Part shown: positions 52,392 to 61,749 of the stretch, piece by piece
Numbering within the stretch: the stretch's first letter is position 1
Layout: every line of letters starts with the position of its first letter
Assembly: GCF_965262965.1 (NCBI RefSeq)
Contig: NZ_OZ253573.1
Span: 310,001 to 374,000 of the forward strand
DNA length: 64,000 nt
DNA from: Poriferisodalis sp965262965
GTDB lineage: Bacteria > Actinomycetota > Acidimicrobiia > Acidimicrobiales > Poriferisodalaceae
Reading direction: 5' to 3'
The notes under the pieces: model-generated
Told to the model about the DNA's origin: nothing
The model's input: only the letters and a program-made list of their open reading frames with translations
The model's database searches: none
Position numbers and translations under genes: made by a program

Positions 52392-52412
52392 CTGTTCCAC
52401 TGAGCGGAACAG
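52392..52412. promoter_or_regulatory. Palindromic operator between fhs and the flavoprotein gene
   Basis: Arms CTGTTCC and GGAACAG flank a seven-base centre; only one internal pair breaks the 21-base symmetry. A further CTGTTCCGC half-site lies at 52377-52385. The site is about 105 bases from both divergent starts. A 16/21 match lies at 57701-57721 next to an IclR gene, so that regulator is the likely binder. Confidence 0.65.
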
Positions 52413-52521
52413 TTCCATCATACAGAACACGAGTGGCCCGATCGGTCACTTTCGCATGTCGTACTCTGGCGGCGCCCAGGGCCGAATTTCGGTTGCATGC
52501 TTGTCTTTGGAGGGGGTTGGC

Positions 52522-55044
52522 ATGAGCGAGTTTCCCAAGAGGGCCGACTGTGTCGTCATCGGCGCCGGCATCGTCGGCAACTGCTTGGTCGGGCACCTCA
52601 GCGATCTCGGCTGGACCGACATCGTGCTGCTGGACAAGGGGCCGCTGCCCAATCCGGGGGGCTCGACGGGGCATGCGTCCAACTTCATCTTCCCCGTCGA
52701 CCACTCCAAGGAAATCGTCGACCTCACCGTCGAGAGCCAGCGGCAGTACGAGGCGCTCGGCCTGCAGAACACCTGCGGGGGGCTCGAGGTGGCCCGTTCG
52801 CCTGAGCGCCTCGAGGAGTTTCGCCGGCGCATGACCTCGGCGAAGTGCTGGGGGATCGAATCCAAGCTGCTCACCGTCGACGAGGTCGTCGAGATGGTGC
52901 CCTTCATCGACGCAAGCGTCATCCTGGGAGGCTTCTACACGCCGAGCGTGTCCGCGGTGGACTCGTTGGAAACGGGCACGCAGATGCGCAAACGGGCTCA
53001 GGACGCCGGGCACCTGTCGGTGCATGCGAACACCGAAGTGCTCGACATCGAGACCGCCCCAGGGCCCAACGGGCCGCGGGTGTCGGCCGTCGTGACCGAC
53101 AAGGGGCGGATCGAATGTTCGACGGTGGCGATCGCCAGCGGCGTGTGGAGCCCGAAGCTCGCCGAGATGGCGGGGGCGACGATCCCGCTGACGCCCGCCG
53201 TTCACCAGATGGTCGACGTCGGCCCCTTCGACATCTTGGTGGAGACCAATCAAGAGCTGGCCTACCCGATCGTGCGGGACATGGACACGTTCTGCTACGA
53301 GCGGCAATCCGCCGGCTCCATGGAAGTGGGCAGCTACGCCCATCGGCCGATCCTGCACCGCGTCACCGACATTCCCTCGAACGCAGAGGCGGCACTCAGC
53401 CCCACCGAGATGCCGTTCACGCCCGACGACTTCGACACCCAGCTCGAGCAGGCCATCGAGCTGATGGAATTCCTGGGCGACGGCGAGATCAAGTACGCCA
53501 TCAACGGGTTGCTGTCGCTGACGCCCGATGCCGCCCCGGTGCTCGGGCCCACCATCGAGGTAGAGAACCTGTGGTCGGTCGCAGCCGTGTGGGTGAAGGA
53601 GGGTCCCGGAGTGGGCCGCCTGGTCGCTGAGTGGATGACCTACGGCTACCCGCGGCTGACCGATCCGCACGGCTCGGACGTGACGAGGTTCTACAATCAG
53701 GACCGCAACGTCCACCACATCGAAGCCCGCGCCGACGAGCACTTCAACAAGACATACGGGATCGTGCACCCCCGTGAGCAGTGGGACACCCGACGCAATG
53801 TAACGTGCGGCCCCGCCAAGGCCCGCACCGACGACCTCGGCGCGTTCTATTTCGAGGCCGGCGGCTGGGAGCGGCCGCACTGGTACGAATCCAACGCCGA
53901 TCTCGTCGGGCGCTACGCCATCGCCGATCGCACCCACGAGTGGGATGCCCGCTGGTGGAGCCCCATCACCGAGGCCGAGCACCTGCATCTGCGCGAGCAC
54001 TGCGGGCTGGTGGACATCTCGCCGTTCCAGGTATTCGAGGTGTCCGGACCCGGCGTCGTGCCCTACATCGAGCACATGGTGGTCAACAAGTGCGACCTGC
54101 CCGTCGGCCGTTCGATCTACACGCCCGTGCTCACGCCCGATGGCGGATTCCGATCCGACCTCACCATCGTCCGGCTCGCGCAGGACCGGTTCCGCATCGC
54201 CACCGGTGCCTTCGACGGCGGCCGTGACGAGTACTGGTTCCGGCACAACCTGCCCGACGACGACGTGGCGTTCGAGAACCGCACCGAGGCGCTTGCGACC
54301 TACGGCGTGTGGGGGCCCAACGCTGTCGCATTGCTCCAGACGCTCACCGAGACCGACCTGTCCCAGGAGGCGTTCGGTTACGGGCAGGTGCGCAACGTTC
54401 TGCTGTCGGGCATCCCGACGCAGATGCTGCGCATCTCCTACGTCGGCGACGCCGGATTCGAGATCTATTGCGCCACCAGCGCCGGTCTGGCGCTGTGGGA
54501 TGCGATCTCGGTCGCCGGGCGAGACTTCGAGCTGCGTCCCGTAGGTGCCGGGGTGTACGGCACAACCGGCCGTCTCGAGAAGGGCTACCGGCTCATGGGC
54601 GCCGAGCTCGAAAGCGAGTACAACCCGGTGGAGGCCGGCCTGGCACGGCCCAAAGTGAAGGCGTCCGATTTCATCGGCAAGGACGCCTACCTTGCCGCTC
54701 GCGAGGCACCGCCGGCCGCTGCGCTCGTCATGCTGTCGTTTGAGAGCCTGCAGTGCGCCGACGGCTACAATCGGTTCCCGATGGGGGCCGGCAACGAGCC
54801 GGTGCTGACGCCCGCGGGAGAACGGATCACCGACTCCCATGGGCGCGTGAGCAAGGTGACCACCGCGGGCAACGCGCCGTCGGTCGGCGCCTATCTCGCA
54901 ATGGCTTACCTGCCCACTGAGCTGGCCACGATCGGCACCGAGCTTGCGGTGATGTACCAGAACGAGCACTACCCGGTGAAGGTGGGGGCTGCGGGAGCCA
55001 ACCTGGCGCTGTTCGATCCCGACGACAAACGGATGAAGGCCTGA
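52522..55044 (+). CDS. Dimethylglycine/sarcosine dehydrogenase-like flavoprotein (FAD + GcvT)
   Basis: Large oxidative demethylase-type enzyme. The 840 residues have a DAO-type FAD domain (VIGAGIVGN near 12-20), GGSTGHAS with His51 at the place where this family binds FAD covalently, and from about residue 440 a GcvT-like aminomethyltransferase domain with its C-terminal barrel. The family oxidises an N-methyl group and passes it to THF as 5,10-methylene-THF, giving electrons to ETF. ATG 52522 has GGAGGGGG upstream. etfB and etfA follow directly and fhs is divergent, matching this chemistry. The actual substrate (dimethylglycine, sarcosine or other) is unproven. Confidence 0.88.
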   Translation: MSEFPKRADCVVIGAGIVGNCLVGHLSDLGWTDIVLLDKGPLPNPGGSTGHASNFIFPVDHSKEIVDLTVESQRQYEALGLQNTCGGLEVARSPERLEEFRRRMTSAKCWGIESKLLTVDEVVEMVPFIDASVILGGFYTPSVSAVDSLETGTQMRKRAQDAGHLSVHANTEVLDIETAPGPNGPRVSAVVTDKGRIECSTVAIASGVWSPKLAEMAGATIPLTPAVHQMVDVGPFDILVETNQELAYPIVRDMDTFCYERQSAGSMEVGSYAHRPILHRVTDIPSNAEAALSPTEMPFTPDDFDTQLEQAIELMEFLGDGEIKYAINGLLSLTPDAAPVLGPTIEVENLWSVAAVWVKEGPGVGRLVAEWMTYGYPRLTDPHGSDVTRFYNQDRNVHHIEARADEHFNKTYGIVHPREQWDTRRNVTCGPAKARTDDLGAFYFEAGGWERPHWYESNADLVGRYAIADRTHEWDARWWSPITEAEHLHLREHCGLVDISPFQVFEVSGPGVVPYIEHMVVNKCDLPVGRSIYTPVLTPDGGFRSDLTIVRLAQDRFRIATGAFDGGRDEYWFRHNLPDDDVAFENRTEALATYGVWGPNAVALLQTLTETDLSQEAFGYGQVRNVLLSGIPTQMLRISYVGDAGFEIYCATSAGLALWDAISVAGRDFELRPVGAGVYGTTGRLEKGYRLMGAELESEYNPVEAGLARPKVKASDFIGKDAYLAAREAPPAAALVMLSFESLQCADGYNRFPMGAGNEPVLTPAGERITDSHGRVSKVTTAGNAPSVGAYLAMAYLPTELATIGTELAVMYQNEHYPVKVGAAGANLALFDPDDKRMKA

Positions 55045-55063
55045 GCGGCACGGGAAGGCGACG

Positions 55064-55867
55064 ATGCGCATCCTGGTTTGCGTGAAGCGAGTCCCGTCAC
55101 CGGGCTCGCGCATCAACGTGACCGACGACGGTCAGCAGGTGGACACCGCGCATCTCGGCTTCACCACGAGCCCGCACGAGGAATGCGCTGTCGAGGAAGC
55201 GGTGCAGCTCATCGAGCGTGCCACCGCCAGCCACCCTGACAGCAACGACGTCCACGCCGTTGTGGTGCTCACGCTCGGGCCCGACGTTGCTGCTGAGCAG
55301 CTGCGTTATGCGGCCAGCGTCGGGGCGACCGGTTTTGCGCTCGTCGAGGCCTCCGGCGGCCTGGATTGGGACCCCCAGCGGACCGCGTCCGCGATCGCCA
55401 ACGCAGTGCAGCGGCTGGAAGCTGACGAGGGCGTGTTCGATCTCATCCTGTTCGGCAATGAATCGGCTGACGGCGGCAATTTCCAGGTCGGCATCAGAGT
55501 GGCGCATGCGCTCGGTCGCCCCATCGTGAACGGCATCAAGGGCATCGAATCGAGGTCCGACGGCGGCTTTGTGGCGAGGCGACAGACCGACGCCGGCTAC
55601 GAGGTCTACGAGCTGGATGCTCCCTGCGCCCTTGGTGTCAAGGAGGGCATCAACCTTCCGCGTTATCCGACCATGAAGGGGCGGCTGGCATCGCGCAAAG
55701 CGCAGATCGAGACGCTCGACAACGCACGCGAGGCTGCTGCGGGCGGACAGGCGCGTGTGCGGCTCCACCGGCCGCCCGAGCGCGCGAGCACGACCGTTGT
55801 GCTGGGCGACAGTGCAGCTGCTGCCCCCGCAGTCGTGGACCTGCTCGATGAGCTGGGTGTGCTGTGA
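55064..55867 (+). CDS. etfB: Electron transfer flavoprotein beta subunit
   Basis: AMP-binding subunit of the ETF heterodimer that takes electrons from flavin dehydrogenases. The 267 residues start MRILVCVKRVPSPGSRI, and contain SPHEECAVEEAVQL and the family's GNESADGG plus GINLPRYPTMKGRLASRK near the C-terminus. It is 19 bases after the demethylase-like gene and overlaps etfA by four bases, so all three form an operon. Confidence 0.94.
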   Translation: MRILVCVKRVPSPGSRINVTDDGQQVDTAHLGFTTSPHEECAVEEAVQLIERATASHPDSNDVHAVVVLTLGPDVAAEQLRYAASVGATGFALVEASGGLDWDPQRTASAIANAVQRLEADEGVFDLILFGNESADGGNFQVGIRVAHALGRPIVNGIKGIESRSDGGFVARRQTDAGYEVYELDAPCALGVKEGINLPRYPTMKGRLASRKAQIETLDNAREAAAGGQARVRLHRPPERASTTVVLGDSAAAAPAVVDLLDELGVL

Positions 55868-56865
55868 CCGGTGTTGCCGTCCTGGTGGACCACGACCGAG
55901 GGATCCCATCGGGCGGTGCCCTCGAAGCACTGACCGCTGCCCGGTCGCTTGCGGTGGCGCTCGAAACGACTGTCGAGGCGGTGGTGCTCGGCGATCCGGC
56001 GCTCTTCGAATCGCATGGAGCCGATCTGGTGGCAGCATGCGGTGAATACGGCGCTTCCATCGTGCACCGAGGCATCGGTGACCTGCTCGCTGACTACGGC
56101 CCCGATGCCTGGGGCGCCGCGCTCGCTTCGTTCGTGGAGGCCCGCCAGCCTGCTGCTGTGACCGCCGTGGGCACCGACCGCGGCGCAGAAGCCATGGCGC
56201 AGTTGGCCGCCCGGGCCGATCTGCCGCTCGTCGCCAACTGCGTGACGGTGACACCCGGTGCGAAGAATTGGCAGATCACCCGCATCCAGTGGGGCGGTTC
56301 GCTGCTCGAAGACGTGACGCTCGAGGCCTCGTTGCCGCTGGTGACCTTTGCGCACCATGCGATCGAGGCTGAGCCTGCCCGCACCGCTGGCGAACCGACG
56401 GTGAGCGACTTCGAACCCGAACTGGGCCTCGACGCGGAACGAACGCTGGTGCGCGACCGGGTGACGCTGACCGAAGGTGTGACGCTGGCGACCGCCTCAG
56501 TGGTGGTCTCGGGAGGGCGCGGCGTCGGATCGGCCGACGGCTTCGCTGCACTTGAGGAACTGGCTGAGCTGCTCGGCGGCCGTGTCGGGTGCTCGCGCGC
56601 TGTCACCAACAACGGGTGGCGCAATCACGCCGATCAGGTGGGACAGACCGGCACCCGCATCGCGCCCGAGATCTACATCGCGTGCGGCATCTCGGGTGCT
56701 ATCCAGCACTGGGTCGGCGCCATGGGCGCGAAGAATATCCTGGCCGTCAACATCGACCCCGAAGCCAACATGGTCACCAAGGCCGGCTACGCGGTGATCG
56801 CGGACCTGCATGAGGTTGTGCCAGCCGTTTGCGACGAGATCAGGCGCCGCCGCGACCACCCGTAG
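55864..56865 (+). CDS. etfA: Electron transfer flavoprotein alpha subunit
   Basis: FAD-binding ETF subunit. The 333 residues have a variable N-terminal domain and the conserved C-terminal FAD domain, including VVSGGRGVGS, GCSRAVTNNGW, QVGQTGTRIAPEIYIACGIS and NIDPEANM. The GTG at 55864 overlaps the etfB stop. It would pass electrons from the upstream flavoprotein to the quinone pool through ETF-quinone oxidoreductase, which is not in the window. Its stop abuts the convergent IclR stop. Confidence 0.95.
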   Translation: MTGVAVLVDHDRGIPSGGALEALTAARSLAVALETTVEAVVLGDPALFESHGADLVAACGEYGASIVHRGIGDLLADYGPDAWGAALASFVEARQPAAVTAVGTDRGAEAMAQLAARADLPLVANCVTVTPGAKNWQITRIQWGGSLLEDVTLEASLPLVTFAHHAIEAEPARTAGEPTVSDFEPELGLDAERTLVRDRVTLTEGVTLATASVVVSGGRGVGSADGFAALEELAELLGGRVGCSRAVTNNGWRNHADQVGQTGTRIAPEIYIACGISGAIQHWVGAMGAKNILAVNIDPEANMVTKAGYAVIADLHEVVPAVCDEIRRRRDHP

Positions 56866-57630
56866 TCAGGGGCGCGCCCGTGCCCGGCCCGAGAGATGGT
56901 CGGAGAGGTTTGCCGCCGATTCGATGAGCGCGAGGCCGATGTCGTGGGTTCGGTTCGGGTCGGGAAATCGGTAGGCCGGGCCGTGGACGTGCAATGCGGC
57001 GATGATCGCGCCGTCGGCATCGAAGACCGGTGCCGCCGCTGAGTTGATGCCGGGTGCGAACTCCTCGTACACCCAGACGTAGCCGGCGCTGCGTATCTGG
57101 GCGAGGCGCACCTCGAGCTCAGTGGGATCGGTGACGCTGTTCGAGGTGGTGGCCTCCAGCCCTCCAGCCACGTACTCCGCAAGGGAGTCTTGGGACACGT
57201 GGGCCAGCCACACCAGTCCCGAGGGCACGAGGTGCATCGGGCAGTACTCGCCGGTCCACGAGCGAACCAGCACCTCGGATTCGGGCTCGACCTGGTCGAG
57301 GTAGTACACGGTGCGGTCCACACGAACGCTCACGCCTGCGGTTTCTGCCACCTGATTGACGAGGTCATGCAGATGAGGCCGTGCCGCCGCCACCAGGCCT
57401 CGTTCGTCGCCGGCGGCACCCACGATGTCGATGAGTCCCTGGCCGATCCGGTAGTCCCCACCCGTGTCGTCCTGGGCCACTGCACCGACCGCTTCCAGCG
57501 ATGTCAGCAGCCGCGCGACGGTGCTCTTGGGCAGTTCGACCTGATCGGCCACCTCGGTGACCCCCTGCGGCGCGACGGCCAGTGCACGCAATACCGCGAA
57601 CGCACGAGAGATCGACTGCACCGGCCCCAA
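56866..57630 (-). CDS. IclR-family transcriptional regulator
   Basis: Helix-turn-helix regulator of the IclR family: N-terminal winged helix (GVTEVADQVELPKSTVARLL) and C-terminal effector domain (about 75-250). The start is placed at TTG 57630 (or GTG 57621), just before VQSISRAFAVLRAL, the usual IclR N-terminus. A longer frame to 57723 would cover the palindromic site at 57701-57721 and is unlikely. About 254 residues. It lies between the etf operon and the divergent formate dehydrogenase, and matching sites lie upstream of both systems, so it probably controls the one-carbon island. The effector is unknown. Confidence 0.9.
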   Translation of the reverse strand: MGPVQSISRAFAVLRALAVAPQGVTEVADQVELPKSTVARLLTSLEAVGAVAQDDTGGDYRIGQGLIDIVGAAGDERGLVAAARPHLHDLVNQVAETAGVSVRVDRTVYYLDQVEPESEVLVRSWTGEYCPMHLVPSGLVWLAHVSQDSLAEYVAGGLEATTSNSVTDPTELEVRLAQIRSAGYVWVYEEFAPGINSAAAPVFDADGAIIAALHVHGPAYRFPDPNRTHDIGLALIESAANLSDHLSGRARARP

Positions 57631-57700
57631 CGTACCCCGTGCCCCGTCAGTAACCGACAGAAGTGCTATCGATCGGCCGTTCGCGTGCCGTATTGTGGAA

Positions 57701-57721
57701 CTGTTCTGCTCAGCGGAACGC
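57701..57721. promoter_or_regulatory. Operator between the IclR gene and formate dehydrogenase
   Basis: This 21-base site matches 16 of 21 positions of the palindrome at 52392-52412, sharing CTGTTC at the left and AGCGGAAC at the right. It lies about 70 bases from the regulator start and 118 bases before the formate dehydrogenase start, as expected for autoregulation plus control of the divergent operon. Confidence 0.6.
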
Positions 57722-57838
57722 AATGGGGGGCACTAGGCTGCTGGCTGCAGCTAGTGCCCTACTATCTGGTATCGCAGAGCACTCGCTGGGGGCATCCATT
57801 GGGGGCATTCATTGGGGACTTTGCACTCGGGAGGGGCG

Positions 57839-59827
57839 ATGCCACGCCGGACCATGCCGACTCGCCGCAGCCGCAACGAAGCGCTTCCGCGGCTGGAGAC
57901 GCCCCTGGTGCGAGACGGCGGCGTGCTGCGGCAAGCCACCTGGGACGATGCCCTCGATCGCGCTGCAGCGGGCCTCGGGGTCGCCACCCAGCAGCATGGC
58001 GCCGGCGGTGTCGGCATGTTCTCGTGCTCGAAGAGCACCAACGAGATGAACTATGCAGCGCAGAAGTTCATGCGGACGGTGCTGCGGTCCAACAACATCG
58101 ATTCCTGTAATCGCACTTGACACGCGCCTTCTGTCGTCGGTCTGGCGACGGTGTTCGGTCTCGGGGGTGGGACGAGTTCCTACCAGGAGATTCACGAGGC
58201 CGATGTAATCCTGCTGTGGGGATCGAATGCTCGTGAGGCGCACCCGATCTTCTTCCACCACCTGCTGCGAGGGATCGACAACGGAGCCGCTATGTATGCG
58301 GTGGACCCTCGCCGCACGTCGTCGGCCGAGTTTGCGGACGTGTGGCTCGGCCTTGACGTCGGCACCGATATCGCGCTGGCGAACACCGTGGCCCGTGAGA
58401 TCATCGCCCAGGGCCTCCACAACCGTTCTTTCATCGACCGTGCGACCACGGGCTTCGATGCCTTTGCGACATCGGTCGAGCCGTTCACGCTTGACGAGGC
58501 AGAGCGACTGACCGGCGTGCCGGGCAAAGCCATCGCGGAGATGGCCCACGCCTACGCCACCGCCTCGAGAGCCCAGATCCTGTGGACACTGGGCATCACC
58601 GAGCACCACACAGCGGTCGAGAACGTGCTGTCACTGTGCAACCTGGCCCTGCTCACCGGTCACGTCGGTCGCCGCGGCTCGGGTCTCGTGCCCTTGCGAG
58701 GCCAGAACAACGTTCAAGGCGGCGGTGACATGGGCGCATTGCCCGACCGCCTGCCCGGGTTCCAGCCGCTCGTCGATCCGCAGGCCCGAGCGAAATTCGA
58801 GAACACGTGGGACTGCGAGCTGAACGCTGTCCCTGGCAAGCATCTCACTGCGATGTTCGAGGCCATGGAAGAGGGTGAGCTGCGGGCGCTGTACGTCATC
58901 GGAGAGAACCCCGCCGACTCCGAGGCCAACGTGTCCCACGCCCGCAAGCTGCTCGAGGGTCTCGACTGCCTTGTGGTGCAGGACATCTCCCTCACGCACA
59001 CCGCACGCATGGCCGACGTGGTGCTGCCCGCCGCAGCGGGATGGTCCTCGTCGGAAGGCACCGTCACATCCTCGGAAAGGCGAGTCCAGCGGGTGCGTGC
59101 TGCGGTTCCGCCCCAAGGAGAGGCCCGCGACGACGTGCAGATCATCGGCGACCTGGCTCGCCGGATGGGCGCGCAATGGCCGGCCGCGTCGGCTGCGGAG
59201 CTGTGGGAGGAACTGCGATCGCTGTCGCCGATGCACGGCGGGATGACCTGGGAGCGGCTGGAGTCCGAGGGCGGGCTGCAATGGCCATGCCCTGACGTGG
59301 ACCACCCGGGCACCGAGTTCCTGCACGCATGGCTCTGGGTGCCCGATCTCGCAGGGCACGAGCCGGCGCCATTCACCGTCAACGAGCATCGACCTCCCGC
59401 TGAATCTCTCAGCGAGCATTTCCCGCTTCGCCTCACCACCGGACGAGTGCTCGACTCCTACAACACCGGTGCACAGTCCGCTGGCTATTCCTCGCCGATC
59501 AGATCCGGCGATGCAATCGAGATGAGCAGCGCAGATGCCGCCAGCCTGGGCATTGCCGACGGGGACTCAGTGCGGGTTACCTCCCCTCGCGGCTCGGTCG
59601 TCATGGACGCGGCTATCACTGCAAGTGTGCGCCCAGGACTCGTGTTCACGACGTTCCACTTTCCCGAGTTGGTGGACCTGAACGTGCTGACCAACGACGT
59701 GTATGACCTTCGCAGCGGCACGGCGGAATTCAAGGCGGCAGCGGTACGCATCGAGCCGCTGCCGAACGCGAACGACCTACGAGCAACCGGCAGTTCAAGT
59801 ACCGCAGCGGGTGGTGGCGGTGGCTGA
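57839..59827 (+). CDS. fdhA: Selenocysteine-containing formate dehydrogenase catalytic subunit (lacks Fe-S N-terminus)
   Basis: Molybdo/tungsto-bis-MGD formate dehydrogenase alpha subunit, 662 residues when the TGA at 58118-58120 is read as selenocysteine (residue 94). The context is exact: SNNIDSCNRT, then Sec, then HAPSVVGLATVFGLGGGTSS, as in known formate dehydrogenases where Sec-His follows this run. Further motifs are VILLWGSNAREAHPI, LRGQNNVQGGGDMGALP and a C-terminal cofactor domain ending TFHFPELVD. The usual N-terminal Fe4S4 domain is absent and is encoded at 61750-62649. ATG 57839 has GGGAGG at 57829-57834. If the stop were real, both pieces would be useless. Confidence 0.9.
58118..58149 (+). 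ncRNA. Sec codon and bacterial SECIS-like hairpin
   Basis: In-frame TGA at 58118-58120. The hairpin stem GTCGTC (58133-58138) pairs with GGCGAC (58144-58149), including one T-G pair, across the loop GGTCT (58139-58143). The loop starts exactly 18 bases after the TGA. From memory, the E. coli fdhF SECIS has the same GGUCU in its loop at the same distance. The hairpin would recruit SelB and Sec-tRNA. Confidence 0.85.
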
Positions 59828-61739
59828 CCTGCGTTTCTCCGACGCCGAGCCCACTGCGTCAGAACGCCGAGCAGTGACCGCAGCGCTCGAGACTGCGACC
59901 GACAACGGGATGTCCGCACTGCATCACCCGGCGCCCGCACCGGCTTCTGGTGAGCCCGCAGCGGCCTCGAGTGCCGTTGCGAATGACGGTGCGAACGGGT
60001 CGGTGTCGCCTCTTGGTGCGATGCCCGCGGGCACCGCGGCCGTGGTTGTCGCGCACCCGCGCGTGGTGCGAGGCGGGACCCGGCGGCGCAAGCAGCTGCG
60101 GCACCTGTTGTTGCCGGCACTGCACGCCTTGCAGCGAGAGGCAGGGTGGATCTCTCCCGGCGGGCTGAACTTCGTGGGACGCCAGCTTGGTGTGCCCCCG
60201 GCCGAGGCCTACGGCGTCGCAACCTTCTACGACATGTTCGGTACTGAACCGCCCTCGCATGCCGACAGCGTCTGCCACGTGTGCGTCGACCCGATTTGCG
60301 CGCTCGCCGGAGCGGACGAGCTGGCGGAACAGTTGCGCTCGCAGGGCCGCCAGACCCACCTCGGGCCGTGCTTGGGCCAGTGCGAGCGTGCTCCCGCCAT
60401 GTTCATCCAGGGCCGCGGCGAGCCCGACCGGGTGCCTGCCGATGACGATGAGTCAAACTCGTTCGTTGCAAGCGTGACAGCGGAGGCACCCGACGCCCCG
60501 TGTCTGCTGCGACGCATGGTTCCAGGCGTTGCGGGCCGGCCGCCGTCTGCTGAGAGTTTCACCATGGACGCCTACCAGCAGCGCGGCGGGGGAGAGGCCC
60601 TCGCGGCGGCGCTGCGAATGGGTCCCGATGAGGTCATCTCTGCGGTCAGCGCGGCCGGGCTCTCCGGCCGCGGCGGTGCCGCATTCCCCACCGGCATCAA
60701 GTGGCGTGCCGTTGCTGACGGCGGCGGCCCGAAGCACGTCGTGGCCAACATCGATGAATCAGAACCAGGCACGTTCAAGGATCGGCTGTTGTGCGAACGC
60801 GATCCGCTGGCGGTGATCGAGTCGATTACGGTGGCAGGCTTGGTGGTGGGTGCCGAGCACGGATGGATCTACATCCGAGGTGAGTACCCGCTGGCCACCC
60901 AGCGCCTGCGCGGGGCCATCACCACCGCACGCGAGCACGGCTGGCTCGGCAACGACGCCGCCGGCTCGGGCCAACGCTTCGACATCGAGCTGCGCAGGGG
61001 CGCCGGCGCCTACATCTGCGGTGAGGAGACGGCGCTGTTCAACTCGCTCGAGGGCTTCCGGGGCGAGCCTCGCAACAAGCCTCCGTTCCCGACGACCCAT
61101 GGGCTGTTCGGTCGGCCGACCGTCGTCAACAATCCCGAAACGCTGCTCAATGTGTCCGAGATTCTCAGAATCGGCCCCGATGGGTATCGCAGCGCGGGAA
61201 CGCAGGGCTCACCGGGCACGAAGCTGTTCTGCCTGTCGGGGCATATCGGTCGCCCAGGGCTGTACGAAGCGCCGTTCGGCATGCGGCTCGGAGATCTGGT
61301 GGATCTGGCCGGGGGAGTGCAGGGCACGCTGCGAGCGGTGCTGCTCGGCGGTGCGGCCGGAAGCTTCGTAGGACCCGACGCGCTGGAGCTGCCGTTGTCG
61401 CTCGAGGACACCCGTGCTGCGGGCACGACACTGGGCTCGGGACCGGTGATGGTCTTCAACGACACCGCCGACATGAGCGCCGTGGTACAGCGGTTGGCGC
61501 AGTTCTTTCGCGACGAGTCGTGCGGGCAATGCGTGCCGTGCCGTGTCGGAACGGTACGCCAGCACGAGATTGTCACCCGCATTCGCGACACGGGCGCGGT
61601 ATCGGGTCGCGAAATCGAATTGATCTCCGACATCGCAGCCGCCATGGGGGACGCCTCGATATGCGGCCTCGGCCACACCGCAGCGTCCGCGGTGGTCTCG
61701 GCGCTGCGACTTGGTCTGTTGGAGGACGCAACGACATGA
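59820..61739 (+). CDS. NuoE-NuoF fusion, NAD-reducing subunit of formate dehydrogenase
   Basis: Diaphorase part of an NAD-dependent formate dehydrogenase (FdsG and FdsB fused). The 639 residues have an N-terminal spacer, a NuoE-like [2Fe-2S] domain at about 90-210 with cysteines in SVCHVCVDPIC and GPCLGQCE, then a NuoF-like domain with GLSGRGGAAFPTGIKW (FMN), GAGAYICGEETAL (NAD) and ESCGQCVPCRVGT (4Fe-4S). The GTG at 59820 overlaps the catalytic gene stop. In other bacteria the two subunits are usually separate genes. Confidence 0.92.
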   Translation: MADLRFSDAEPTASERRAVTAALETATDNGMSALHHPAPAPASGEPAAASSAVANDGANGSVSPLGAMPAGTAAVVVAHPRVVRGGTRRRKQLRHLLLPALHALQREAGWISPGGLNFVGRQLGVPPAEAYGVATFYDMFGTEPPSHADSVCHVCVDPICALAGADELAEQLRSQGRQTHLGPCLGQCERAPAMFIQGRGEPDRVPADDDESNSFVASVTAEAPDAPCLLRRMVPGVAGRPPSAESFTMDAYQQRGGGEALAAALRMGPDEVISAVSAAGLSGRGGAAFPTGIKWRAVADGGGPKHVVANIDESEPGTFKDRLLCERDPLAVIESITVAGLVVGAEHGWIYIRGEYPLATQRLRGAITTAREHGWLGNDAAGSGQRFDIELRRGAGAYICGEETALFNSLEGFRGEPRNKPPFPTTHGLFGRPTVVNNPETLLNVSEILRIGPDGYRSAGTQGSPGTKLFCLSGHIGRPGLYEAPFGMRLGDLVDLAGGVQGTLRAVLLGGAAGSFVGPDALELPLSLEDTRAAGTTLGSGPVMVFNDTADMSAVVQRLAQFFRDESCGQCVPCRVGTVRQHEIVTRIRDTGAVSGREIELISDIAAAMGDASICGLGHTAASAVVSALRLGLLEDATT

Positions 61740-61749
61740 GCGCGCCCCG

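Noticed and set aside
52387..55116. Open frame of 909 codons antisense to the demethylase-like gene
   Set aside because: It mirrors the codon positions of the real plus-strand gene, has no recognisable domain, and includes the operator region. It is a GC-rich shadow.
57791..57816. 13-bp imperfect tandem repeat (GGCAT-C/T-CATTGGG) before the formate dehydrogenase gene
   Set aside because: Only two copies with no dyad symmetry; I cannot link it to a regulator, so it is not reported as a site.
58118..58120. Frameshift or nonsense pseudogene in formate dehydrogenase
   Set aside because: The frame is the same on both sides and TGA replaces exactly the known Sec position, with a SECIS-like hairpin following; recoding is the better explanation.
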